From Prinsepia uniflora (Eukaryota > Streptophyta > Magnoliopsida > Rosales > Rosaceae), in NCBI GenBank assembly GCA_032719365.1, contig CM064861.1, positions 80,968,863 through 81,032,862 of the forward strand: DNA of 64,000 nucleotides. The letters are read 5' to 3'. A program made the translations under genes and the position numbers. Shown here one piece after another: positions 22,801-35,335 of this stretch. Under the pieces are notes generated by a model. The model did not search any database. It was not told the DNA's origin and worked only from the letters and a program-made list of their open reading frames with translations. Every line of letters starts with the position of its first letter. Position 1 is the stretch's first letter.

Positions 22801-22929
22801 TGCCCATTTTAGCGGCAAAATCATCATTTCGCACCGTCCGTCCGAAATTATCCAACTAATCACTGATTATCTTCACTAATCTACCATTAACCACTAATCT
22901 AATCCCAGTTTACAGGACGGGTCGTTACA
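19818..22929 (-). repeat. 3' LTR of LARD-like element
   Basis: 3112 bp, from CGACACGCC (first base mutated) to GGACGGGTCGTTACA. It contains the GAGTCTTTAAACTC array at about 20418-20672. Confidence 0.88.
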
Positions 22930-22950
22930 ATCTACTCCCCTTAAAGAATT
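22930..22950 (-). other. Polypurine tract
   Basis: On the minus strand AATTCTTTAAGGGGAGTAG sits directly before the 3' LTR start. It is the expected priming site for plus-strand DNA synthesis. Confidence 0.75.
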
Positions 22951-24944
22951 TTGTCCCTGAAATTCCACATCTCGTACTTCAGTAACTATCTAGGGGAAAT
23001 CCAACTAATCTCACACCTGGGTCTCCTACCCGGGGTCCATCGTCTGCCAATCCGATTTCCTGGCAGTGCCCACCTGTCACCATATCTCACCAAGTGAATC
23101 AACTCATCCAACTTTCAATTCATCATGTAATCCACTGATTTTGCGGTACCTCGCACAGCACACTAGCCGACACTCACGGCTCAACTAACACTAGGTACGC
23201 CATATCACAAGTGCTATCAATTTCAACATTTCCGACTCCTTCCCGAGTCGAGCGTACCTCGTACCAAAGTCTCAGTACAACAAGCGAATCTGCCGTCAAC
23301 TTGCACACATCCCAACATCAGGGTCCCATCAGCCACTCTTGGCTCTGAGCATCCAGCTCAAGTCCCGTCCGAGTCTCCTGATTTTCTGGGTCTCGCGACC
23401 AACATGAAATCCAATCACATGTCTACTATGTACACAGGGCAGACCCAGCACTGGATCCAAAACCAAAACCCAAATGTACTCAAAACTGACCACAAGCGTC
23501 CTATACAACTCTAAGATGGTCAAGATCTTCAACTACGTCCACTACTACAAGACAGGGCAATCTCCTCATCTACATGTCCAACATATCCAACCCATATCTT
23601 GCAATCTTATCCGCCTAATCCACCACACGTAAGTTAGTCCCAAACCACTCACTCCTAAGTGGATCCCACTACTCGTCCATACGAACCTAGCTCATTCCAA
23701 CACGAAGCATAGGTCCACCGCGCTTCTGCTGCGCTACTCTGATCAAACCAACGATATCCTGATCGTTCGTTTCGAAACATGATCTACCAATGATCATCAC
23801 ATATCCCCGCTCGGTTAGTGGTTCCTACTAAACACCGTCACTTCTTGACTGGCCACAACCTCGACTCGATGTGACCATCCGACCATTTACAAGCATCCCA
23901 ACTTGTGGCACATCATTCCGGTCTAGCACTCACAGCACACCAGTCCCGAGCCTCTGCTCCTATGGAGCCAAAACCCTCAATCTACGCTCGACTCGGGGGA
24001 ACTGACATCCCTCGTAATCCACACTCTGAGCAACTCAACGCTCAACCAATGCCGCAATCTTACTGGACTCGTCGAGAGTCGTCCACCCATCGTTCACTAC
24101 CTCGGCTGCACCTAGCATCACCATCTCCAATCCGGCCGGCAATCGGCCTAACCACAACAACTTCCTAACCACAACAACTTCCTAACCACAAACCCCCAAC
24201 TCACGGGTTCCCGACCAGTCATCTCACGGGGTTCCTCAAATCATCCTCGCCATATGGGTTATCCAACCCGCGTCAGCCATTTATTCGCCACAACCTTACC
24301 ACTCGGGTCTTCATACCCGACTAAGACCATTCCTTATCGTAACTCTACACACCAACACCAACACCAACCAGTATCCAGGGGTAATCCTTCGAATCACAAA
24401 GTAATTCCTAAACCCTGCCACTCAACACATCCGGCTACTGGTGGCTGTACCAGTCCAAGCTTGAACAATCTGACCAATTGGTCATAAGTCCATACTATCA
24501 TCATCCAAACACCATCCGGCCCAACAGGCCACCGTCAACCAGCCTCATCGGGCCACGTATCTTACTTGCTCAACGGGATACTCTTGAGCCCCACATGCCG
24601 ACCAACCTACTCATCCGTAGCTCACCGGCTACCATCCAGGTTAATACCGCTGGCGTATATCCGACCATATGGTCCAACCATCGAGCATAACCAGCACCAA
24701 TGAACTAACCGTTCAGGCCCTAAGTCGATGTACGTCATACCTCGTACTGCGTATTGATCGAATATCATCCTGACACTAATAATCACCGCTAACTATCCAC
24801 CAAAGAACGGACTGTCACTATCGCGTCCAGGTTGCTGACGGGCTATTCCGCGTCGAGACATCACATCCACAGTAGCATCACGATACCCAAGTCAACGAAC
24901 CAACGACTCTGGGAACTAAACATTGTGCAGAGCACACAAAACCT
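22951..24944 (-). other. Non-coding interior of LARD-like element
   Basis: About 2 kb, C-rich on the plus strand, without a frame resembling gag-pol. Short ORFs here give no recognisable domain. The block AACCACAACAACTTCCT is directly duplicated around 24150-24190. Confidence 0.6.
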
Positions 24945-24956
24945 GCTCTGATACCA
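24945..24956 (-). other. PBS complementary to initiator tRNA-Met
   Basis: The reverse complement reads TGGTATCAGAGC, three bases from the 5' LTR edge at 24960. Confidence 0.92.
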
Positions 24957-27621
24957 AATTGACACGCCCCACCCTCAATCCCACGGGATTAAGGGCTAAG
25001 TCGTGCCCCCGTCTAACTTACGCGTGACACGAAGGCTAAACCGACGTCCAACCTCCATGTGACATGTAAGTCGTACAAAGGATTCCCAAACGAACCGCTC
25101 AAAACTTTCGAAAACTTCCCAGAGCGCGCAGACCTTACTGTGGACCGCGTATGTGATGTCTCCGTCTCTCTCGACCAACAACCCGCACCTTAACAACCTG
25201 GAGGGTATCGAAAACACAACAGACTGTGAGTGGACAAAAATAAAGTATAAGTTCAAAAACAGTTCAATAAAACAATTACAATTATACCCTCCACGTAAAA
25301 ATCATTGCATGCATATTAATTCATGTTATGAAACCATTCCAAATAAAAAACCATCAATGAAAACCATTTGAAAACCCGAATCAAATCCGTTGTTCAAATC
25401 CAGGCCTCAGCCTCAAATCACAAAGCAATCTCAAATACGGGAACTCAGTCCCAAAACTCATCAAATCCAAATCATCCGGGCCACTGCCCAAAACATCTGA
25501 AAACCAGTGAAAAACCAGTGAGAAATATCAATCATGTGAGTATGCTGGATCTCAAGTGCGCTTGAGTCTTTAAACTCAAAACCATGTGCAATAATCAGGC
25601 CTTTTTGGGATATCAACGAGTCTTTAAACTCAAAACACAATCACAGGCCTTGGGGGGTATCACAATAACTGAGTCTTTAAACTCAAAACATATACTGAGT
25701 CTTTAAACACAAAACTTATCAATCCAGGGCCCTCCCCCTGTCAATCAACCGAGTCTTTAAACTCAAAACCAGATCTAGAGCTTTTTTCTTTTTCTTTTTC
25801 CGGGTCTTTAAACCTAAAATCATTTTTCAATCAACAGTGAAAACCATAGAAAATCCTTATTCGAACTCGCAATAATGATTCCGTAAGCTAGCATCTGGAA
25901 CCACTGTCCCGAACCTAAATCCAGTTTTCCTTTCCAAATCTCGAAAACCAAATCCGAAATATCATTTCCAAAATCCAGTTTCAAAACCGTAATCTCATAA
26001 ACAGGGCTCCAAGCCCGAAATCTCTTTTTCGAAATCTATTTCAAATCCTTGAAATCAAATCATTAAAACCATGATCAAATCACAAGATCATTCGAAATCT
26101 CGTAAAACGTGCAAATTACGCAAATATCTTTAAAACCGTACAAAATCATAAATCATCAAGATCATAAATCAAATCATAGAATCACGTATAGTAAACATAT
26201 AAAAGCATATATGCATGCATCAAGAGTTGAAAGCAAAGTCCAATCACAGACCATTGCATCGTCGCCTCGATACGCGCGCACTTACGCCGTTCCTAGCCGA
26301 TCCACTATCCTCGGCTTTCCTGAAACTGTCCAAATCCCATAATACGGTCACTAACTACTTCACTATGGTCATACTAAAGCCCTGTATTTTTCCCGAATTT
26401 TTAACTATTTGTAACCGAGGCCTAAAACCTTCGGACATCCCAAAACTTATCGAAACGATGTCAGATCGACTCAAAACCAATCCCAAAATGTTCATTACAT
26501 CAAATACTTTAAAATTCGTGTTGGAAACTTCCCCAAAATGGGCCCCACGCGCCGCCCAAAGGGGCTGCGCGTGGAAGCCACGCGCCTACTGTTCATCATC
26601 CCCTACCTTGAGACAGACCCAGTTTTAACCGGTCCGAACCAGCGCAGGCAGTCCAACGTCTTAAATCGTTCAATTCTGATCCATTTTCATCCCTTTTTAG
26701 GCCATTAGGTTCGTCCATCTCTTTCCTATGCATCTGCATGATCAAAACATTAAAACTAACTGAGTTTATACCTTTCAATTCGACGATCAAAACGCCCAAT
26801 GTTCCCGCTGTCCATGTCTCGGGTTTCCGGCCATCCTGTCGTTCATTCTTCATCCATAAACCTCCCTGTGATGTCCAAAACCTCAACCAATTAACCATTT
26901 TACTTTTTAGTGATCCTAACCAAGTTTACCATGTTCGACATTTAAAACCAAGTTTCCTGGAAATTCACTTACCGTCCTTCCTTGACCTCGCATTCAATCC
27001 TGATCATCCTATAAGACCGCCCTAATCGTGTTCCAAGCATTAGAAACCATCAATAGATACTAAAAACAAGTACCTAAATTTGAACCGAATTCTTACCGTG
27101 TCGGGTTTGCCAGCCACCGCCCACGGCGGCACTCCACAGTGGCGTCACTAGAGTCGCCTCAACACCTCCTTCATCTTTCTTTCAAACACCACCGTCAAAT
27201 ATTGAGAGTTGAGGGTTGTCTGGCTTTGAGAACACAAGCCTCCTCTGTTTTCCTCACAGGGTGTTTCACGGTTAGGGTCACCATCCCCTACAACCGTCGT
27301 GATTAAACCACGGGTTTGGGTCTGAGAAACATGGGTTCACAAGCACACACGACCTGTTCTCTGTTTCCCCCCTCCATGATCGTACAAACACCCGTTTTTA
27401 AAAACAAAAGAGACGGTGAGGAGCTTCCACCACCATCCAGAAGGGGCCAGGTGTCCAAAATCTTGTGGACACACATCTAATGCAGCCAAGTGTCCCTTGC
27501 TCACTGGGCACTAATCCCAATGCAGGAAATGACCAAATTACCTTTACCTTCATTTTTACCGTTTTGCCCCTCAAGTTCCTAGACCTGTAACTTTGTCGTT
27601 CGACCTCCAATTAGCACATGC

Positions 27622-30269
27622 TGTAACGCCCCAGAAATTCGAGAAATGTAAAATTGTAAACTAATAAATGAAATGACGTTTTTACCCCTATGAATAGTAT
27701 GATCGATTTATTGACTTTTTGATTGGTAGGTCAAACGGAGATTGACCCATGACCGTGACGTAGTTCGGGACGTCACGAGTCGATAGACAGGTGGCACGTC
27801 CAATTCCGGCGATCGGGGAAAAAGTTATGACGTTCGGAAGTCCAAGGGAATTTTCGTAATTTGGACGAAATGGGGGAAAATGTTGACTTTTTTGTTTGAC
27901 AACTGATTTCCACACGACTCGAGGACCGTTAGGTAGGTCTCGATGCCCCGAGTACAACGACAGGCGGCACGAGTCAAACGGACATCGAATGACCAAGTTA
28001 CGGGTCTGGAAAGTGAAGGGCATTTTGGTAATTTTTGAACAGGAGGGCATTTTGGTCATTTTACAGGGCTGTTACTGTTCACAGTGGTGGGAAGCACAGT
28101 CTGATCACCGTGCTTGGTGGTTCTAAGCAACCCATTAGTTTAAACGATTAGTGGACTGGATATGGGACTTGTTTATGGCCTTTGAGGCAGTGGAGTGTGG
28201 GTTGATTCAATCCACAGGCACGGGCACCATTGTTTAATGGTTTTGGGGCCGTTGCGGGAAGCAGATTACAGAGAAATCAGAGGGATTCCCACGGGCTGTT
28301 GGGTGGCACTTTTCGATTATCTGAGTTGAGTTTTGAGTGAGGGTTATTTTGAACCAGAGAGAGAGCTGGGAGCTGGAGGGAAAACCAGAGAACTAAATTT
28401 CTAGAAAATTGGAGGGAAAATCGGGTTTTAATTCCTGAGGCTTATAGGACGAAACCAAGGACTTTGTTAGGCTTCTGGGATCATTTGGAACTCAACCACG
28501 TCGAGTTCGAAGGAAACCAAGCACAGATTGGGCTGGCACTGAAGCCCCTGATTCTAAGGAATTTTAGAGCTAAGGACGACCACTTCCAGGTGAGTGTTGG
28601 TTCAATTGATTGTGTATTCTAGTTCGTTTTGATCCTATTATGCTTCCTGTTAAGTGAATTTGATAATGGGTTAGAAACCAGTGAGTTATGGTGGTCGACC
28701 CATTTGGTTGATCGCGGGTCGAAGGACTGATATAGGAACTGTTAATGTCAATTGATGACTCAGACCTTAAATTAACATGTTAGGATTAAAAACGAAGGAA
28801 TTCGAGTGGGAATTGAAGGTTAATTGGCCGGGTCGAGTCGCGGGTTGAGGACCCATTTAGTAGACGTACGGGTGAATGAGACGACACTATAGCTACAGTG
28901 TTAGGCGCGTGGCTTTCACGGGCAACCACTTTGGGCTGCGCGTGAGGGCGCGTGAAGCCTCATCTCCGATCACGGTTAGCTAGGGTTTTCATCCTTTCTG
29001 TATTTTGAACATTTTGGGTTTAATAATCAAGTCAATCGGGGATCGTTATGTTAGTCAGAATAGGGCCGGTTGTCTCGGGAAACATGTTCGGGCGGCTTTC
29101 CCGAGCCGGTTTTAATTTAAGACTTTGTGGATGAATGTTAAGGACTTGTTGTGACCCTTGTGTGTGATTGGACTGACAGGAATCGTACGGTAGTTCCGGG
29201 ACAAAGTTGTATGCGCGGTTTCGCAGCAGGACTGTACCGTGAGTGGGCCCGATTTCATTAAACCCTTGCATGCATAATCGTTTTCACTTTTATATATATA
29301 TATATATATATACATGTTGGAATCAAGTAATGGTTTTGATTATCTTGAAATTATGGTTATGGCACGATTTACGATGTTGGGCTTGAGACCCGTCTGGTGG
29401 AATTTAAGTATTGTTTTGGATTTTATATATACATATGCATGTGGATATCGATAACTATCCTTGGTACTGCACTGTATAGATCCACCCATGTGATATTGCC
29501 TCCTCCGGATGTGGTACCCCGGAGTGGTCACGGCGCATTGCCTACGAGGGGCCATTCAACGGAGGTACCGGGCCGTATGATGACTCAGGAGCAGGATTGC
29601 TATGATTGGACGTCTGGGACGTCGTGCGTCTAGGACGCTAGGCATCTGGGATGCCGTCCCCGGACTGGGTTCGGGGATTGAACTCTGGATTGAGACCCCG
29701 AGTGGCACGCGTAGCCTTGGGACTGTGACCTTATTGGACGTCAGGGACGTCGGACATCTGGGATGTCAGGATTGGAGTGTATACTGCAGTGAATGTGGTT
29801 ATATTTATGGTTTATTATGTGACTTGTGATATCTTATATGATTTTATGGTTTTAAACACTATGCATGCATGTTTGGAAAACGGAGGGGTAAAAGTATATG
29901 TTTTAATTATTAAACTGTTTTATAAACTTGAGTTTCGGCCCACTCACCCTTAATGTTTTGGTGACCCCTCCAGGCCGTGCTACTGAGGTAGAGGAGGACC
30001 CTGAGGCTGAGGCATAGATCTGCACTACGCACCTGAACCCCTGTTGGGTAGGTTACCCGTAGGATAGCTTAGAGTCGTGCTCGGAATTTGTATTTTGGAC
30101 TGTATCTCTTGTCTGACATCTTTTGAATTCGGATTGTATGTGTAACTTTATTTTCGGATATTTATGCATTTGAACTTTTAAGGTTAAATTTGGAATGTTG
30201 GTTCGGGTGTCAGACGGGAGCAGGGCACGTCCCCTTGTGGTCCCCGGGGGATCGGGGCGAGTCCTGTCA
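27622..30269 (+). mobile_element. Solo Tekay-like LTR with TSD CATGC
   Basis: It begins TGTAACGCCCCAG and ends GGGGCGAGTCCTGTCA, 2648 bp, flanked by CATGC at 27617-27621 and 30270-30274. The empty site is visible in the sister LTR near 22534 (GCGCATGCCGGCTGTC). It contains the inverted GTGAGTGGGC ... GCCCACTCAC pair (about 29239 and 29938) with GCATGC motifs. Confidence 0.93.
29291..29312. repeat. (TA)11 microsatellite
   Basis: A pure TA run inside the plus solo LTR, shortly after its first RY motif. Confidence 0.85.
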
Positions 30270-31800
30270 CATGCCGCCTGTCATTGTACTCAGGGATCGA
30301 GACCTACCTAACGGTCCTCGATTTACGTAAAAATTCATGTCGTTTGAAAAGTCTACAAATTGCCCATTTTAAACTAAATTACCAAAGTACCCTCAAACTT
30401 TCGAACGTCATAACTTTTTCTTAGGATGTCGGAATCGGACGTGCCACCTGTCTATGAACTCGTGACATCCCGAACTACGTTACGGTCATCGGTCAAAGTC
30501 CATTTGACCGCTCGAACAAAAAGTCAACATTTTTGCCCATTCTAGGGGCAAAATTGTCATTTCGCACCTTCTGTCCGAACCTATCCAACTAATCACTGAT
30601 TATCTTCACTAATATGTCATTAACCACTAATCTAATCCCGGTTTACGGGACGAGTCGTTACACCCTAGCTTCGACGATCTGGGAACTCATTACAATCACA
30701 ATGAAAACCGTTTAGGGATTACATCCCAAAACCTTTCAAAATCATCCTTGACTTACATTCTCAGTAAAATACCATTATCAACCTAGGCCTACACCCAAAA
30801 CATAAGTTTCAAACAATTTTTTACTTTAAACCAAGTCAAAACCATTTTCAACAAGGTCTCAAACCCAAAGTATCATTTTCACGTAAATCTATAAAATCAC
30901 GTCTAGAAACCGATATTTAAATCCATAAAATCATCAAGTATTCATATCAAATCATCATCAAAATCATTGCAACTCAAATCATGCAATAAATCATGAAAAA
31001 CATTTACTATGCATGCATAGCAGTTTATAAAACAAACGTCCATTCACACACCGTCCACGCGGTTCGATTTTGAGTTGTACGCAATTCCAGGAACCACCAA
31101 TCCTGTCAAAAACCACTAATAAGGGTTACTAATACCCCAAATAATCTCACATTAAAATCCCCCAATTTTTCCAGGATAGAAGTACGTATTTAAAGTGTAA
31201 CGTAACATTTTGGACACCCAAAACTATATCAAAATGGTGTCCAATTACCTCAAAACCTGCGCCAAAATGTTATTTACATTGATTACATTGAAAACTATGT
31301 TGAACATACCTCGAGATTCACCTCAAAGTGCCCTCACGCGCCTCCACAAGCAGCTGCACTTGAATCCCACGTGTATGCTACTGTTCATCATCATCTTCAC
31401 CCGTTTTCTTGTACACGAGTCGTCCGACACGATTCTATGACCTTGTTCGAAATCCCACTTTCTTGCACGAATTCTCACAATTAAATCCTCAAATCGATCC
31501 TAATCAAACCCAGAAGAGGATACATGGTTTCAATTTCATGCAAAACTTACTCGAAGTCAAAAATCATATTCTCCATTTTCGGCCCAATTTCTAGTTCATC
31601 GTTTCAGGCTTTCCTAAGCCTAACTATTCATGTTTATACCTCCATTCAACTCGCTAGGGAACAAAGATCACAATTTGGAATTCAATTTCGCTAATTAAAT
31701 GCCCAAAATCAAAATTCAATTTCAAGGGTTCATGGAGGTTTTCAGGTTTTCTGGGTTGGGGCTGCCTCTCTGTTTTTCCTCTTCTATTCTCCTTCCTCGT

Positions 31801-32376
31801 TGTTGATACCATATCGACCGACCACCCTAGCACAGGGCCCGCTTGGACAGGAAGGCCGCCGACCGATCGCCTGATCGGCACCCTCACGGCCCACGGTTCG
31901 CCGATCGGCACCATACTACAGACCCGCCATTCGACATCTGACAATGAACAGACGACAGCTAGCTGCGACAGTCACCTAACCAACTCTGCCATACCAACTC
32001 CCTGACGGAGGCAGGTTGGGACTCCAGCTGGCGCCTCCTCCGGATGTCCATGGCTTGTCAGACGGCTCTCAGCCACAAAGCACCACCTGCTCCCGTAACA
32101 GTAGCCCACCTACCGCAGTTATGACCACTATAAATACCCCGAAACCCTTCACAAAGGTAAGACACTCGGAACCGATCCAGAGCACTGGATTTACTTGCCC
32201 CTCGGCATTCAGATACTAACTTAGGCATCGGAGCCCCTTTGGCCGGCATCACACCGGTGTCTAGTTTTGCAGGATCCATGCCGAACCACGACGCCCCCAG
32301 CGGGCCCGAGACACCACGCGGCTGGTCCTAGAACCCCCAGCGGGTCTCATCGAGTTGGTCAAATCAGGATCAAACA
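31801..32376 (+). repeat. 5' LTR of Tat element
   Basis: 576 bp, TGTTGATACC ... GGATCAAACA, with TATAAATA at 32129-32136. Confidence 0.88.
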
Positions 32377-32378
32377 AT

Positions 32379-32396
32379 TGGCGCCGTCTGTGGGAA
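32379..32396 (+). other. PBS of Tat element
   Basis: TGGCGCCGTCTGTGGGAA lies two bases after the LTR end. Confidence 0.8.
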
Positions 32397-32450
32397 CCAG
32401 TAAACACCCACTAACTCACATACCCCTGCTCGACCCTCCGCTGATGAACA

Positions 32451-35087
32451 ATGACTGCCGAACGGGATGACGGTGAGCTCAACAACACCCCTCAGGGAGA
32501 TCGCGGCCGAACCCGAGCCAGCCTACCTTCCGATGACGTGCTCGAGATGCTGAGGACCCTCCGGCCGGAGGTTGCCGAACTCAGGAAGAGCAACGCTGCC
32601 ATCGAGAGCAGGAACCACGTGTGGGGGGAACAGCATGGAAGCACCCTGGCCATCTTGCAGTCCACACGCGAGGAACTGGAAGAGCAGCGGGAGGCAACCA
32701 AACGGGCCTTAGCCGCTGCATCTCATCGGCCGGAGTTCGATGCCGGTCGAGTCGAGATCGGTGACACCTGCCGACCAGAAGCGTCCTGTCGCCTGCTCTT
32801 CCACCAGACCCACCTGCCTGGCCCCTCGGGAACACAGATCTACCGTGACGCCCGCGAGCTGCTCGACAGGAGACAGGCGCAGACCCCGGCCAACCGTCTG
32901 ACTTACCCTACCCATGACCCCCGCATCCAGGCACAACCACCTCTGCCCGTCCTATCCCAGGGCGCCCGGTCAAGGTCCGGATCGGCACGCCGACCTGCAC
33001 AGCCTCCGCGGCTCTCCGTCCAGCCTCCAGGAAGTCCCTCCTCGTCGGTCGGCAGGCACCAGCCGGAAGACAACGCCAGCTCAACCACAGCCTCATCCGG
33101 GCGGCGACCGGTGCAGCCCGGGAGGCCCAGAGGCGGCAGCGCAAATCATCCAACCGGCGATCGCCCAATTGGGGCGGGTCGACCCGACCAATCAAACGAG
33201 GTGGTCCGAGAACTCCTCCAGCGCGTGCGGGAATTAGAGGCCGCCAGACCCAAGGCTGGGACACTACCCTGACCTCGGACCAACATTGGTCCCTTCACTG
33301 ACCGCATCATGCGGTACCGCCATGAAACGGAGGTCAAGCCCTTGAAGATTGCCCTGTATGACGGACAAGGCGACCCAGACACCCACATCAACAATTACAA
33401 CTCAGCGCTCGCCTTCAGGAATCTCTCTGACGAAGCGCAATGCTTGATTTTCAGCTCCACCCTCACTGGGGCCGCACTCAATTGGTTCTATCGCCTGGAA
33501 CCACAGTCTATCGACTCGTTCGACCGCCTACACACGGTCTTCCTGAACCAGTTCATGATCCAGACGGATCGACTGCTCACAACCGAGGACCTGGGAACCC
33601 TCCGACAGGGAGATAGCGAGCCCCTACGCCAATACGCCGCTCGTTTCAGCTTGTAGTACTCCAAATGCCACGAGACGGACGACAAGGCCACCTACGGGGC
33701 TTTCCGCAACGGGCTGCGGGAGTCCACCTTCAAGTACCATGCCTTCACCCAGGGTTGGGACGATTACAATGAGCTCATGCGGCAAGCGGCAATACACGCC
33801 AAGGCGGAGCACTTCAACTCTCCCCAGGTCGCATCCCGACCTGACGTGAATGGCGCGCGCCCTCCGCCTCCCAGCAACCGGCAGGCACGATCACCTCCGC
33901 CGACCAATAACGCGCATACGGATCACCGATCTGACTCACACTCTGGTATGCGGAAGGGGACGTACAAGAATGATCATTGCGGGAGGGACAAGTACCACAA
34001 CAAGGGGCAGGGATCACGCCACCACCAAGCAGGCAAACCCCATACAGGGCCCACCTCAAAGTGCGAAACCTATTCAATCCTGAACACCTCCCTCGAGAAT
34101 GTCTTGATGAGCATCGAGGACACAATCCCCAAGCCACGGGCACGACCGCCCGGCCCCCGTCCGGGCATCCAATCTAACCTGTACTGCCAGTACCACAAGT
34201 TTAATGGCCATACCATCGACGAGTGCGTGGCCTTCCGCGACATAGTGGAAGCACTCGTAAGGGAGGGGAAGATCAACCAATTCCTCCAACACGCACACCC
34301 CGGACAAGGACTGCCACAGATAAACACGATCAGTGGGGGCCCTACCATCTCTTCCTCCTGCACCTCCAATCGGGCTAAGAAGAATTTCTTGCGCGCCACG
34401 ACATCCAACCACCAAATATTCAACATCACGGACGGACGCGCGGCCAAGGTCGCCCGGGCAGGATGGACGCCCATAACCTTCTCCGAGGAAGAAGAACGGG
34501 GGGTTATCTTCCCCCACGATGACCCGTTAATCATCCATGCTCAGATAGCCAACTTCGATGTTGGGCGGATCCTGGTGGACACTGGTAGCTCTGTGAACTT
34601 CCTCTTCATGGACACTTTCAACCAGTTGGGCATCAACTCCACAAGCCTCACCCACGCTGGCTCTCCGCTACTCAGCTTCTCAGGCGATTCTGTCATGCCC
34701 CTTGGCACCATCTCCCTGCCCATCTCCCTGGGGAGCGCGCCCAAGATCGCAACAGCCATCACCACCTTCCTGGTGGTCGATTGCCCCACCGCTTATAACG
34801 TCATTTTGGGGAGGGGACTCCTCAACCAGCTCAGTGCCGTCATCTCCACTCGGTCCCTTCTCATGAAGTTTCCGACCATCATGGGCACTGGCCAAGTCCG
34901 CGGTAATCAACAATCTGCCCGCTCCTGCTATCAGACCGCCCTGACAAAGCTCAACCCATGCGACAAGCGAGAAACCATGGCTGTCGCCGAGGCTGCTTAC
35001 GAGGCCGACCCCGTCGACTCCGAGCTCCTTGAGCAAATACGGGCGGGTCCCCCCGAGGACCCGCGTGACCTCTCTGCCGTCTCGTAG
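32451..35087 (+). pseudogene. gag-protease frame of Tat element, two internal stops
   Basis: One frame runs the whole length, with TGA at 33270-33272 and TAG at 33654-33656 interrupting it. The N-terminal part (32451-33269) is charged, then Pro/Arg-rich. The gag core follows (PFTDRIM, IALYDGQGDPDTHINNY, TLTGAALNWFYRL, FDRLHTVFLNQFM), then NGLRESTFKYHAF. A zinc-knuckle-like CQYHKFNGHTIDEC lies near 34180-34225. The aspartic protease has the active-site ILVDTGSSVNFLF (DTG codons 34578-34586) and the flap-like YNVILGRGLLNQLSA. The frame ends LSAVS at a TAG, and after it the same frame continues into the RT N-terminus (NPERQVKIGNTLAPEIR) until TGA near 35190. gag packages the RNA and protease cleaves the polyprotein. 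The stops and loss of RT make this copy defective. Confidence 0.9.
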
Positions 35088-35201
35088 CCGCAACCCGTGG
35101 AGGATATGGAGCTGATCACCCTTTGCCCGCGTAACCCGGAGCGGCAAGTGAAAATTGGGAACACACTCGCCCCCGAAATCAGGACACAATGATCATCACA
35201 T

Positions 35202-35335
35202 GCTCAACGGTGCGTCCCATGCCAACGATGCGCCCCCGTACCTCATTCTCCTGCTGAGCGCCTCACTCCCATGCTCAGCCCCTGGCCCTTCTCTCAATGG
35301 GGTCTGGACCTCATCGGCCCCATGCCCCAGCCTCG
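35202..35335 (+). pseudogene. Integrase N-terminal fragment fused by deletion
   Basis: In the same frame as gag-protease the sequence reads CVPCQRCAP (end of a zinc-binding domain), SPAERLTP and SPWPFSQWGLDLIGPMP, the start of the integrase catalytic core. Everything from just after the RT N-terminus to here (most of RT and RNase H) is missing, and the deletion keeps the frame. Similarity ends after GPMPQ; the remaining open frame to 36008 reads through DNA whose better frame is on the other strand. Confidence 0.8.

Larger units (their letters stand above)
19818..30662 (-). mobile_element. Non-coding LARD-like Tekay-like element, TSD CCCTA
   Basis: Two LTRs (19818-22929 and 24960-30662, the latter split by a solo LTR) flank a 2.03-kb interior. 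CCCTA lies at 19813-19817 and 30663-30667. The PBS (initiator Met) and polypurine tract are in the right places for a minus-strand element. The interior shows no gag, protease, RT or integrase frame on either strand. It keeps only the cis signals, so it would need proteins from a relative. Confidence 0.9.
24960..30662 (-). repeat. 5' LTR of LARD-like element, split by a solo LTR
   Basis: It starts TGACACGCCCC and ends GGGACGAGTCGTTACA. Removing 27622-30269 and one CATGC copy leaves about 3.05 kb, the length of its partner. The array of TTTAAAC units is at about 25563-25815. Confidence 0.9.
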
